A stretch of 64,000 nucleotides of DNA from Duganella zoogloeoides (GTDB taxonomy: Bacteria; Pseudomonadota; Gammaproteobacteria; Burkholderiales; Burkholderiaceae_D). Where the stretch lies: contig NZ_CP140152.1 in NCBI RefSeq assembly GCF_034479515.1, positions 5,580,001-5,644,000 on the forward strand, given 5' to 3'. The notes under the pieces were generated by a model that saw only the letters and a list, made by a program, of their open reading frames with translations, was not told where the DNA came from and ran no database searches. The first letter of the stretch is position 1; every line of letters begins with the position of its first letter. Shown here one piece after another: positions 43,168 to 51,756 of the stretch. A program made the translations under genes and the position numbers.

Positions 43168-43704
43168 TTAAGCTTCTGCAGGAGCTTCTTCTGCTGCAAC
43201 TTCAGCAGCAGGAGCACCTTCGGATTTTTTCGCTGCCAGAGCAGCCAGACCACGTGCGAAGCCCGATACCGGAGCCAGCATAACGCCCAACAGCTGCGAG
43301 ATGAGGACTTCACGGCTAGGAATGCTCGCCAACGCGGCAACAGCAGCTTTATCGAGCTGCTTGCCTGCGTAGTTACCGGCAGTGATGACCAGTTTGTCGT
43401 TGGTTTTAGCGAAGTCAGCGATGACTTTAGCTGCTGCAACGGCATCGTCCGAGATCGAATAGATCAGCGGACCGGTCATGCTGTCTGCCAGCGAGGCGAA
43501 CTGCGTGCCTTCGACAGCGCGACGTGCGAGGGTGTTTTTCAACACTCGCAGGTACACGCCTTGAGCACGCGCCTTGGCACGGAGTTGCGTCAAGTGAGCA
43601 ACCTGGATGCCACGATACTCGGCCACGACGATGGTTTGCGCAGTTGCTACTTTTGCGGAAACTTCGGCGACGACGGCCTTTTTGTCATTCAGATTGAGAC
43701 CCAC
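43168..43704 (-). CDS. rplJ: 50S ribosomal protein L10
   Basis: The 178-residue protein anchors the L7/L12 stalk to 23S rRNA. It begins with GTG at 43702-43704 ([19 protein letters not shown]), supported by AAGGAG seven bases upstream. L10 represses its own operon by binding the leader, and a 309-base untranslated region precedes the gene here. The alanine- and glutamate-rich C-terminal tail is typical of the family in this group. Confidence 0.97.
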   Translation of the reverse strand: MGLNLNDKKAVVAEVSAKVATAQTIVVAEYRGIQVAHLTQLRAKARAQGVYLRVLKNTLARRAVEGTQFASLADSMTGPLIYSISDDAVAAAKVIADFAKTNDKLVITAGNYAGKQLDKAAVAALASIPSREVLISQLLGVMLAPVSGFARGLAALAAKKSEGAPAAEVAAEEAPAEA

Positions 43705-44013
43705 GGTCAATCTCCTTAAATGATGGCTGGCCCAATTGCCGGCCATCGGTTCGAACAACGGCGTCCGAGGTTAGGAGTCCAATGGACTGCAAAACTTGGT
43801 CGGGAACACCATCTGCGTTGGGTGAAACAACTCAATTAACCGGGTGCCTGCCTGATGCACCTGGCCCAACGGTCTTTGATTGCGACTGCCATTTGCATGG
43901 CAGCCATCCCAAAGAACTGCCCCCGCTTGCGCGAAGGACTTAATTTTGTATTTAGCTAGCGATGCCAGGGTCTAACACGCTGCGCGTGTCAGCACCTGGA
44001 GCACCGGAAGTTA
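43705..44013 (-). promoter_or_regulatory. rplJ leader, probable L10 autoregulatory region
   Basis: A 309-base gap between rplA and rplJ with no coding frame. It contains several potential stems, for example TGCCATTTGCATGGCA near 43888-43903 and CAGGTGCATCAGGCA-type sequence near 43850. In many bacteria the L10 or L10-L12 complex binds a leader at this position and blocks translation of rplJL. I cannot align it to a specific consensus by eye, so the call rests mainly on position and length. Confidence 0.5.
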
Positions 44014-44709
44014 TTACGCAGCCAGAGTAGCCTGGTCAACACGGACGCCAGCGCCCATGGTCGACGACAGCGAGACCTTGCGCAGGTAAACACCTTTGCT
44101 CGATGCTGGCTTGGCTTTGTTCAGTGCGTCGATCAGGGCAACCAGGTTGCTCTTCAGATCTGCATCAGCGAACGATTTGCGGCCGATGGTCGCGTGGATG
44201 ATACCGGCTTTGTCGGTACGGTACTGAACTTGACCGGCTTTCGCGTTTTTCACGGCGGTAGCGACGTCAGGGGTTACGGTGCCGACTTTCGGGTTAGGCA
44301 TCAGGCCGCGTGGGCCCAGGATCTGGCCCAGGGTACCAACGATACGCATGGTGTCTGGCGAAGCGATGACGATATCGAAAGGCATGTCGCCGGCTTTGAC
44401 GCGCTCGGCCAGGTCTTCCATACCAACCACGTCGGCGCCAGCTGCTTTAGCAGCTTCTGCTTTTTCGCCCGAAGCGAACACAGCAACGCGAACGGTTTTG
44501 CCGGTGCCAGCTGGCAGCACGACGGAACCGCGAACGACCTGGTCCGATTTCTTCGGATCCACACCCAGTTGTACCGACACGTCGATCGATTCATTGAACT
44601 TGGCGGTAGCCAGTTCTTTGATCAGCGCGACGGCGTTGTCGAAGGCGTAGGACTTGGTGCTATCAACTTTAGCCTTGATAGCTTTTGCGCGTTTGGACAG
44701 TTTTGCCAT
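44014..44709 (-). CDS. rplA: 50S ribosomal protein L1
   Basis: The 231-residue protein forms the L1 stalk near the exit site and represses the rplKA message. It starts [19 protein letters not shown] and contains the conserved [21 protein letters not shown] region and TMGAGVRVD near the end. The ribosome site GGAAGG lies inside the end of rplK, whose stop is 2 bases before the rplA start. Confidence 0.98.
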   Translation of the reverse strand: MAKLSKRAKAIKAKVDSTKSYAFDNAVALIKELATAKFNESIDVSVQLGVDPKKSDQVVRGSVVLPAGTGKTVRVAVFASGEKAEAAKAAGADVVGMEDLAERVKAGDMPFDIVIASPDTMRIVGTLGQILGPRGLMPNPKVGTVTPDVATAVKNAKAGQVQYRTDKAGIIHATIGRKSFADADLKSNLVALIDALNKAKPASSKGVYLRKVSLSSTMGAGVRVDQATLAA

Positions 44710-44711
44710 GA

Positions 44712-45143
44712 TTACAGACCTTCCACCGTGATGCCCATCGAACGTGCGGAACCAGCGATGGTGCGTACAGCAGCATCCAGGTCGGCAGCGGTCAGATCAG
44801 GGGTTTTCAATTTAGCGATTTCTTCAGCTTGGGCACGGGTCAGCGTACCGACTTTGTCGGTATGTGGCTTCGGCGAACCTTTGGTGATGCCAGCGTGTTT
44901 CTTGATCAGGAACGTTGCTGGTGGGGTCTTCATCACGAAGGTGAAGGACTTGTCAGCAAAGGCGGTGATCACGACTGGAATCGGCATGCCTGGCTCCAGA
45001 CCTTGGGTCTGTGCATTGAAGGCCTTGCAGAATTCCATGATGTTCAGACCGCGCTGACCCAGCGCTGGGCCGATCGGTGGGGATGGGTTTGCTTTACCAG
45101 CTGGCACTTGCAGCTTGATAAAACCAATGATTTTCTTTGCCAT
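44712..45143 (-). CDS. rplK: 50S ribosomal protein L11
   Basis: The 143-residue protein binds the GTPase centre of 23S rRNA and is needed for RelA activation. It begins [23 protein letters not shown] with the ATG at 45141-45143 and GGAGCC upstream. The open frame extends 17 codons further without support. The thiostrepton-region prolines ([11 protein letters not shown]) are intact. Confidence 0.98.
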   Translation of the reverse strand: MAKKIIGFIKLQVPAGKANPSPPIGPALGQRGLNIMEFCKAFNAQTQGLEPGMPIPVVITAFADKSFTFVMKTPPATFLIKKHAGITKGSPKPHTDKVGTLTRAQAEEIAKLKTPDLTAADLDAAVRTIAGSARSMGITVEGL

Positions 45144-45267
45144 GATGGCTCCTGTCTTTGGATATGAGTAGTAGCGCCCCGCGATGCGATACATTGCATG
45201 CGGGGCTCCTCTTTTGCCAGATTTGTCAGGTTTTTACACCGTCGCCCGTTCTGGCGAACGGTGCTGC

Positions 45268-45894
45268 TTATACTTTTTCGACCTGGCCGAACTCGAGTTC
45301 GACTGGAGTGGCGCGACCGAAGATGGTGACCGAGACGCGCACTTTCGATTTCTCGTAGTTGACTTCCTCGACGTTGCCGTTGAAGTCGGTGAACGGGCCA
45401 TCCTTGATGCGGACTTGCTCGCCCACTTCGTACAGCACTTTTGGCCGTGGCTTCTCGACACCTTCTTGCATCTGCTGCATGATCTTGTCGATCTCGCGGG
45501 CAGGAATCGGGGTCGGCTTGTTCGATTTGCCGCCGATGAAACCGGTGACCTTGCTGGTGTTTTTCACCAGGTGCCAGGTTTCGTCGGTCATTTCCATCTC
45601 CACCAGCACATAGCCAGGGAAGAAACGACGCTCGGTGACGGACTTTTGACCGTTTTTCACTTCGACTACTTCTTCAGTTGGCACCAGGATCTGGCCGAAC
45701 TGGTCTTGCATGCCGGCGCGCTCTACGCGCTCGGTCAGTGCGCGCTGCACGCTTTTTTCCATACCGGAATACGCATGAACAACGTACCAGCGCTTGTTGC
45801 TTACTGGGACGCTAATTGGCGCTGCGCCAGCTTCTTGCGGCATTTCGTCGGTCACCGGAGCGCCGGCCGCATCTTCTTGCACATTTTCGCTCAT
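45268..45894 (-). CDS. nusG: transcription antitermination/termination factor NusG
   Basis: The 208-residue protein has the NGN domain ([20 protein letters not shown]) and a C-terminal KOW domain ([16 protein letters not shown]). Compared with E. coli NusG (181 residues) it has an acidic, disordered N-terminal extension of about 30 residues ([20 protein letters not shown]). NusG links RNA polymerase to Rho and to ribosomes. Its ATG overlaps the secE stop by one base (TAATG). Confidence 0.97.
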   Translation of the reverse strand: MSENVQEDAAGAPVTDEMPQEAGAAPISVPVSNKRWYVVHAYSGMEKSVQRALTERVERAGMQDQFGQILVPTEEVVEVKNGQKSVTERRFFPGYVLVEMEMTDETWHLVKNTSKVTGFIGGKSNKPTPIPAREIDKIMQQMQEGVEKPRPKVLYEVGEQVRIKDGPFTDFNGNVEEVNYEKSKVRVSVTIFGRATPVELEFGQVEKV

Positions 45895-46277
45895 TATTTT
45901 CGTATGCCCAGAATGAGATCGTATAACAGGAATTCCAGTGTCTTATCCGTGCCCCACAGGAACAGCGCCATCACAAACACAAAGGCAAACACGATACCAG
46001 TGATTTGCATCGCTTCGCGACGGGTAGGCCAGACGACCTTTTTCGTTTCGCGAACGGATTCTTGGGCGAAATTCAGGAAATCACGGCCAGTCGACGAAGT
46101 CCACAAGAGCAGAACGGCAAAAGCCAAACCAGCTACAAGTGCGCCCGCGCGCACCAGAGCTGGTTTGTCCGACAGGTAATAAAACCCGACCACACCTGCG
46201 ATTGCGACGGCTATGGCCAGCGCAACCTTAATCTTGTCATTCGACGTGCTGACGGTCTGCACGGATTGATTAGACAT
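45894..46277 (-). CDS. secE: preprotein translocase subunit SecE
   Basis: The 127-residue protein has three membrane helices, as in E. coli SecE: two near residues 18-60 and the essential one near the C-terminus ([19 protein letters not shown]). The conserved cytoplasmic segment is [17 protein letters not shown]. It clamps SecY in the SecYEG channel. The ATG at 46275-46277 lies 36 bases after tRNA-Trp, so secE and nusG are probably on the same transcript as the tRNA. Confidence 0.96.
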   Translation of the reverse strand: MSNQSVQTVSTSNDKIKVALAIAVAIAGVVGFYYLSDKPALVRAGALVAGLAFAVLLLWTSSTGRDFLNFAQESVRETKKVVWPTRREAMQITGIVFAFVFVMALFLWGTDKTLEFLLYDLILGIRK

Positions 46278-46313
46278 TGTATTTTTACTTTCGGTGCCCT
46301 GCACCAGATTCGG

Positions 46314-46389
46314 TGGCAGGGGCGGAGGGCCTCGAACCCCCAACCTTCGGTTTTGGAGACCGACGCTCTGCCAATTGAGCTACGCCCCT
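46314..46389 (-). tRNA. trpT: tRNA-Trp (CCA anticodon)
   Basis: The reverse strand reads AGGGGCGTAGCTCAATTGG onward with anticodon loop GTCTCCAAAAC (anticodon CCA) and T-arm GGTTCGAGGCC. The acceptor arms AGGGGCG and CGCCCCT pair perfectly, and the 3' CCA is encoded. It lies between tuf and secE, the common bacterial arrangement. Confidence 0.97.
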
Positions 46390-46416
46390 TCCGAGTACTA
46401 CTTACAAAGGATTTCG

Positions 46417-46422
46417 ATTATA
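46417..46422 (-). promoter_or_regulatory. -10 element of the tRNA-Trp-secE-nusG promoter
   Basis: A perfect TATAAT on the reverse strand, 28 bases from the tRNA-Trp 5' end, suits a start site near 46410. The -35 region falls inside the hairpin that follows tuf (46423-46444), and no good TTGACA match is present with 17-base spacing. Confidence 0.5.
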
Positions 46423-46444
46423 CCACCAGGGACACCCCTGGTGG
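46423..46444 (-). terminator. hairpin after tuf
   Basis: CCACCAGGG and CCCTGGTGG form a perfect nine-base-pair stem with a four-base loop, 18 bases past the tuf stop. Read leftward it is followed directly by TATAATCG and not by a U-run, so termination would be partial. It also overlaps the region where a -35 box for tRNA-Trp should be. Confidence 0.5.
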
Positions 46445-46461
46445 CCAATCCGCCATCCTAA

Positions 46462-47652
46462 TTAGGCGATGATTTTTGCTACAACGCCTGCACCTACGGT
46501 ACGGCCACCTTCGCGGATTGCGAAGCGCAGACCTTCTTCCATCGCGATCGGGTTGATCAGCTTGACGGTGATCGACACGTTGTCGCCTGGCATGACCATT
46601 TCTTTGTCCGCTGGCAGTTCGATCGAACCGGTCACGTCAGTCGTACGGAAGTAGAACTGTGGACGATAGTTGTTGAAGAACGGGGTGTGACGGCCGCCTT
46701 CATCTTTCGACAGAACGTAGATCTCGCCGGTGAAGTGGTTGTGCGGCTTGATCGACGCTGGCTTGGCCAGAACCTGACCACGTTGCACGTCTTCACGCTT
46801 GGTGCCGCGCAGCAGCAGACCAACGTTGTCGCCAGCTTGACCTTGGTCCAGCAGCTTGCGGAACATTTCCACGCCGGTGCAAGTGGTTTTGACGGTGTCG
46901 ATGATGCCGACGATTTCGATCTCTTCGCCGACCTTGATCACGCCGCGCTCGATACGACCGGTCACAACGGTACCGCGACCCGAGATCGAGAACACGTCTT
47001 CCACTGGCATCAGGAAGGCGCCATCGACTGCGCGCTCTGGCGTAGGGATGTAGCTGTCCAGTGCATCGGCCAGACGCATGATGGCGTCAACGCCCATCTC
47101 GCCTTCTTTGCCTTCCAGCGCCATACGTGCCGAACCTTTGATGATTGGTACGTCGTCGCCTGGGAACTCGTATTTCGACAGCAATTCACGCACTTCCATT
47201 TCGACCAGTTCCAGCAGTTCTGCGTCGTCGACCAGGTCGCACTTGTTCAGGAACACGATGATGTATGGAACGCCAACTTGGCGGGCCAGCAGGATGTGTT
47301 CGCGGGTCTGTGGCATTGGGCCGTCGGCTGCGGAGCACACCAGGATCGCGCCGTCCATCTGCGCTGCACCGGTAATCATGTTTTTGATGTAGTCGGCGTG
47401 GCCTGGGCAGTCAACGTGGGCGTAGTGACGGCCGGCGGTTTCGTACTCGACGTGTGCGGTGTTGATGGTAATGCCGCGTGCTTTTTCTTCTGGTGCAGCG
47501 TCGATCTGGTCGTAGGCTTTAGCTTCGCCGCCGAATTTCTTCGACAGAACGGTAGCGATTGCAGCGGTCAGGGTGGTCTTGCCGTGGTCAACGTGACCAA
47601 TGGTGCCGACGTTGACGTGCGGCTTGGTCCGCTCGAATTTCTCTTTTGCCAT
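46462..47652 (-). CDS. tuf: translation elongation factor Tu
   Basis: The 396-residue GTPase carries aminoacyl-tRNA to the ribosome. All GTP-binding motifs are present: [25 protein letters not shown]. The start [16 protein letters not shown] has AGGAG upstream. The kirromycin and GTPase residues look standard. It lies between tRNA-Thr and tRNA-Trp in the classic cluster. Betaproteobacteria often carry a second copy near fusA, which is outside this window. Confidence 0.99.
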   Translation of the reverse strand: MAKEKFERTKPHVNVGTIGHVDHGKTTLTAAIATVLSKKFGGEAKAYDQIDAAPEEKARGITINTAHVEYETAGRHYAHVDCPGHADYIKNMITGAAQMDGAILVCSAADGPMPQTREHILLARQVGVPYIIVFLNKCDLVDDAELLELVEMEVRELLSKYEFPGDDVPIIKGSARMALEGKEGEMGVDAIMRLADALDSYIPTPERAVDGAFLMPVEDVFSISGRGTVVTGRIERGVIKVGEEIEIVGIIDTVKTTCTGVEMFRKLLDQGQAGDNVGLLLRGTKREDVQRGQVLAKPASIKPHNHFTGEIYVLSKDEGGRHTPFFNNYRPQFYFRTTDVTGSIELPADKEMVMPGDNVSITVKLINPIAMEEGLRFAIREGGRTVGAGVVAKIIA

Positions 47653-47774
47653 TTTAGACTCCTAACGATGTGGGGTGATTGCCCGGGCCTACGCCCGACT
47701 GCTGACTTAATACTTGTATACTTTGAAAACACTGAAGGCTGCGCAAGGCAGCCGATACTGCATACTGCGAATTC

Positions 47775-47849
<75 letters not shown>

Positions 47850-47916
47850 TGATTGGGTACGACTTATTTGTGTACTACGGTGATGCCCTGATTGCGCATC
47901 GGCATTGCAACAACAC

Positions 47917-47990
47917 TGGAGCGGGTGAAGGGAATCGAACCCTCGTCGTAAGCTTGGAAGGCTTCTGCTCTACCATTGAGCTACACCCGC
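47917..47990 (-). tRNA. glyT: tRNA-Gly (TCC anticodon)
   Basis: The reverse strand reads GCGGGTGTAGCTCAATGG onward with anticodon loop CTTCCAA (anticodon TCC) and T-arm GGGTTCGATTCCC. The acceptor GCGGGTG pairs with CACCCGC, and the 3' CCA is encoded. Confidence 0.96.
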
Positions 47991-48034
47991 GAGGTATCGT
48001 TCATTTCACTACTATCAGTCTCACTGCAACAACT

Positions 48035-48119
48035 TGGTGGAGGGGGCTGGATTCGAACCAGCGTACTCATAGAGAACGGATTTACAGTCCGTCGCCTTTA
48101 ACCACTCGGCCACCCCTCC
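48035..48119 (-). tRNA. tyrT: tRNA-Tyr (GTA anticodon)
   Basis: An 85-base type II tRNA with a long variable arm. The reverse strand reads GGAGGGGTGGCCGAGTGG onward, with anticodon loop CTGTAAA (anticodon GTA) and T-arm CTGGTTCGAATCCAG. The 3' CCA is encoded. It is the first gene of the leftward tRNA-tuf cluster. Confidence 0.97.
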
Positions 48120-48349
48120 GCGAGGAACCGCAGAGTATGAAGCAACTTCTTTGACCTGTCAACTGCGTCTGACATTATTTCGTGTCGTTGCAATTAACTG
48201 TCTGCTTCGGGGCGAGATTGTAACTGCACGAACTGCAAAAGTGCAAGTGTTGTTTTTAAGTTGAATTGAATGCTCAAATTTTAGGCGATGATTTCCTCCT
48301 AACAACCCTATACAATCTTTCGACCATCACCTGCCAGGAGCCCCCTCGT

Positions 48350-51300
48350 TTGGACCATCAGTCGGGAAACAACCCTTGGCGCCTGCTGTGCGCCAACCTG
48401 GCCCTGCTGGCCGCCTATGTGATCGCCGGGCGCCTGGGCCTGCTGCTGGCGCTGCCGCCGGCCTACGCCTCCCCCATCTTTTTGCCGGCCGGTATCGCCC
48501 TGGCCGCCTGCGCCGTCGGCGGCGCCCGGCTGTTGCCGGCGGTGGCGCTCGGCGCCCTGGCGGTCAACTTGCTGGTACTCCTGGTCAATCACATCCCCCT
48601 CACGCCGGCGCTGCTGGGGTGCGCCGTGGCCACCACCATCGGCGCCACCTTCCAGGCCTGGGCCGGCAGCACCGTGTTCCGCCACTGCATCGATCCGGCC
48701 ATCGGTTCCGGGCGCGATGTGGCGCGCTTCGTTATGCTGGCCGTCGGCGTCACGTTCGTCAGCAGCACGGTGGCGCTGGCCGGCCACGTACTCGCGGGCC
48801 AGCTGCAGGACGACACCATCGTCGGCGACTGGCTGGCCTGGTGGATGGGCGACTCCATCGGCATCCTGCTGGCCGCGCCGCTGACCTGGATCGCCATCGG
48901 CCGCCCGCGCGCGCTGTGGTCGCGCCGGCGCCTGCTGGTCGGCCTGCCATTGCTGCTGTCCACCGCCGCCTTCATCGGCATCTACCTGCAAGCCGACCGC
49001 TGGGAGAACAACCAGCAAATGCAGACGTTCCGCCTCAAGGCGCAGCAGACCGGCGACCTGCTGCAAGCGCAGTTCAGCGAGCATGAACGCTTTGTTTTCG
49101 CCATGGCCAAGGCGCTCGACGATCCGCGCCGCACGCTGCACGCAGAAGAATTCAGCAACCTGGCGCACGGCTACCTGGACCAGCGCCCTGAACTGCTGTC
49201 GATGTCGTGGCTGGTGCCGTTGGCCGGCAGCGAACGCGCCGGTTTTGAGGCCTGGGCGCGCCAGCACATCGACCCCGGCTTCGAGATCCGCGAACCGACG
49301 CTGACCGGTTTCCCACGCAGGGCCGGCACGCGCGAAAAATATTTTGTGGCGACCTACATCGAACCGGCCGACGCACGCGCCTACCTGGGCCTGGACTTCC
49401 TGTCCGAAGACCAGCGCCGCACCACGCTAGAGCTGGCGATCCAGTCCGGCCAGCCCACGGCGGGTCCGCCTTTGCAGTTCGTGCGCAACCTGCCCGGTGC
49501 CGGCCTGGTGCTGCTGCAGACCGTGTATCCCGCCAGCGACCAGCGCAACGCCACCGGCGCCCTGCTGCTCACCATGCAGTTCGACACCCTGCTGGAACAG
49601 GCGCTCAGGCGCTCCGAGTTCGAGCATTTTCTGGTTCGCTTCATCGATGTGGGCGACACCAGTTCCAGCCGCATCCTGCGCGACACGCTGCCGGCAGGCG
49701 CCGGTGGCTCCGGTGGCAACGACTACCGCCGCCAGCTGAGCTTTGGCGGTCGTACCTACGAGCTGACCCTGGCGCCCACACCGGCCTACCAGATGCTCCA
49801 GCGCGGCTGGCAAAGCTGGACCGTGCTGACCGGCGGCCTGCTGCTCACCGGCCTCTTGGGTGTGCTGATGCTGCTGATCAGCGGCGAACGGGCGCGCATC
49901 CAGGCGCAGGTGACCGACAGCACCGCGCGCCTGCGCGAACGCGAGGCGCGGCTGCAGGCGATTTTGAACAAGGCCGCCGACGCCATCCTCACGGTCGATG
50001 GCGACGGCTGGCTCAAGTCGGCCAATTCCGCCGCCGGCCGCCTGTTCGGCTACTCGCCCGAGCAGATGATGCGCCTGCGGCTGGAGCGACTGGTGCCGGT
50101 CGGCGTGGGCGAGGCTGAAGGCCTGGACGCCGCCGGCATGCTGCGCATGATCGCGGGCGGCAGCACCCACGAGTACGAGCTGACGGGCTGGCGCAGCGAC
50201 GGCAGCGAATTCCCGCTGGCCATTTCGGTGAGCGAGGTGGAGCTGCCCGACGAGCACCTGTTCGTGGCCATCCTGCACGACCTGACAGCCCAGCACCAGG
50301 CGCAGGAGCGCATCCACCGCCTGGCCCACAGCGACGCCCTCACGGGCCTCGACAACCGCCTGTCGCTCAACCTGCGCCTCGACCAGCTGCTTTCGCAAAC
50401 GCGGCGCGGGCAAGGCACCGCTGCCGTGCTGTTCCTCGACCTGGACCACTTCAAGAAAATCAACGACACCCATGGCCACGCGGTGGGCGACCAGTTGCTG
50501 GTTGCGGTGGCCAACCGGCTGCGCGAACTGCTGCGCGAGGTGGACATCATCGCCCGCCTGGGCGGCGACGAATTCATCATCGTCGCGTCCGGCGCGGTGA
50601 GTCCGGACGACGCTTCCAACATCGCCGTGCGGCTGGTGGAGTCGCTGAGCGCCCCGTACACCTTGCAGGGCAAGACCATCCACAGCGGCACCAGCGTGGG
50701 CGTGGCGATGTTCCCGTCCGACGGCCTCGACGCCGGCACCCTGATGCGCCATGCCGACACCGCGATGTACGCGGCCAAAAACCAGGGGCGCGGCAATTTC
50801 CAGTTCTTCTCGGCCGAAATGAACGCTGCCACCCACGAGCGGCTGCTGCTCGAAGGCCGGCTGTGGCAGGCGCTCGAGCAGCACGAGTTCGAGCTGTATC
50901 TGCAGCCGCAGGTGGACCTGGCCACCGCGCGCATCATCGGCGCCGAAGCGCTGCTGCGCTGGCACCATCCCGAGCTGGGCATGGTGGGGCCCGACCGTTT
51001 CATTCCGATCGCCGAGGAGTCGGGATTGATCCTGCCGCTGGGCGAATGGGTGCTGCACGAAGCCACCGCGCGGCTGGCGGCATGGCGCGGCGGTGATCTG
51101 GCGCATTTGCGCCTGGCCGTCAACCTGTCGGCGCGCCAGTGCCACGGCCCCGGACTGCTGCCCCTGCTCGACCGCCTGCTGGGCAGCCAGGGCATCGACC
51201 CGGCGCTGCTGGAACTGGAGATCACCGAATCGGCGGCAATGCAGGACCCGGAAAGCAGCCGCGTGCTGCTCGAACAACTGCGCGCGCGCGGCATCAAGGT

Positions 51301-51658
51301 GGCGATCGACGACTTCGGCACCGGCTATTCGTCGCTCAGCTACCTGAAGCTGTTCGAGATCGACCGCATCAAGATCGACCGCGGCTTCGTGAAGGATATC
51401 GAGACCGATCCCGACGATGCGGTGATCGTGGCGGCCACCATCGCACTGGCCCATTCGCTGGGCCTGGCCGTGGTGGCCGAGGGCGTGGAAACCGAAGCCC
51501 AGCGCGACTTCCTGCGCTCCAAGCAGTGCGAGGAGGCGCAGGGCTATCTGTTTGCGAAGCCGGTGCCGCTGGCGCAGTTTGAGGCGATGGTGCGGACACA
51601 GGCGCAGGATGATGTTTTACCCCAGCTCCGTCATTCCCGCGCACGCGGGAATCCATAG
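48350..51658 (+). CDS. MASE1-CHASE-PAS-GGDEF-EAL membrane c-di-GMP protein
   Basis: The 1102-residue inner-membrane protein should make or break c-di-GMP. It has a MASE1-type block of about eight helices (residues 10-235), a CHASE-like periplasmic domain (about 245-480), another helix, a PAS domain (about 530-650), GGDEF (motif RLGGDEF at about 737) and EAL (EALLRW at about 865). The GGDEF motif is intact with an inhibitory RxxD site (REVD) five residues before it, and EAL catalytic motifs (IDDFGTGYSS, AEGVETE) are intact. I chose TTG at 48350 with AGGAG nine bases upstream. The last residues (HSRARGNP) come from a palindromic repeat, so the original C-terminus may have been altered. Confidence 0.93.
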   Translation: MDHQSGNNPWRLLCANLALLAAYVIAGRLGLLLALPPAYASPIFLPAGIALAACAVGGARLLPAVALGALAVNLLVLLVNHIPLTPALLGCAVATTIGATFQAWAGSTVFRHCIDPAIGSGRDVARFVMLAVGVTFVSSTVALAGHVLAGQLQDDTIVGDWLAWWMGDSIGILLAAPLTWIAIGRPRALWSRRRLLVGLPLLLSTAAFIGIYLQADRWENNQQMQTFRLKAQQTGDLLQAQFSEHERFVFAMAKALDDPRRTLHAEEFSNLAHGYLDQRPELLSMSWLVPLAGSERAGFEAWARQHIDPGFEIREPTLTGFPRRAGTREKYFVATYIEPADARAYLGLDFLSEDQRRTTLELAIQSGQPTAGPPLQFVRNLPGAGLVLLQTVYPASDQRNATGALLLTMQFDTLLEQALRRSEFEHFLVRFIDVGDTSSSRILRDTLPAGAGGSGGNDYRRQLSFGGRTYELTLAPTPAYQMLQRGWQSWTVLTGGLLLTGLLGVLMLLISGERARIQAQVTDSTARLREREARLQAILNKAADAILTVDGDGWLKSANSAAGRLFGYSPEQMMRLRLERLVPVGVGEAEGLDAAGMLRMIAGGSTHEYELTGWRSDGSEFPLAISVSEVELPDEHLFVAILHDLTAQHQAQERIHRLAHSDALTGLDNRLSLNLRLDQLLSQTRRGQGTAAVLFLDLDHFKKINDTHGHAVGDQLLVAVANRLRELLREVDIIARLGGDEFIIVASGAVSPDDASNIAVRLVESLSAPYTLQGKTIHSGTSVGVAMFPSDGLDAGTLMRHADTAMYAAKNQGRGNFQFFSAEMNAATHERLLLEGRLWQALEQHEFELYLQPQVDLATARIIGAEALLRWHHPELGMVGPDRFIPIAEESGLILPLGEWVLHEATARLAAWRGGDLAHLRLAVNLSARQCHGPGLLPLLDRLLGSQGIDPALLELEITESAAMQDPESSRVLLEQLRARGIKVAIDDFGTGYSSLSYLKLFEIDRIKIDRGFVKDIETDPDDAVIVAATIALAHSLGLAVVAEGVETEAQRDFLRSKQCEEAQGYLFAKPVPLAQFEAMVRTQAQDDVLPQLRHSRARGNP

Positions 51659-51709
51659 ACCGCGTGCCGGGATGCTCAGTATGGATTCCCGCTTTCGCGG
51701 GAATGACGG
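51628..51709. repeat. paired palindromic repeat overlapping the GGDEF-EAL stop codon
   Basis: Two palindromic units TTCCCGCGnnnGCGGGAA stand in inverted orientation at 51628-51657 and 51681-51709, framed by CCGTCA and TGACGG. The same arrangement is found at 38226-38314. The left unit contains the last codons and the TAG stop of the upstream gene. A separate hairpin CGTGCT/AGCACG at 51721-51738 follows and may end transcription between the convergent genes. Confidence 0.88.
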
Positions 51710-51756
51710 CTTTGCGGTCCCGTGCTCGCGGCTAGCACGAGCCGGCAGGCAGCCTT

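Noticed and set aside
43964..43985. Small ACACGC/GCGTGT hairpin after rplA as a terminator
   Set aside because: Six-base stem with no U-run, and rplJ follows in the same operon, so stopping there is unlikely.
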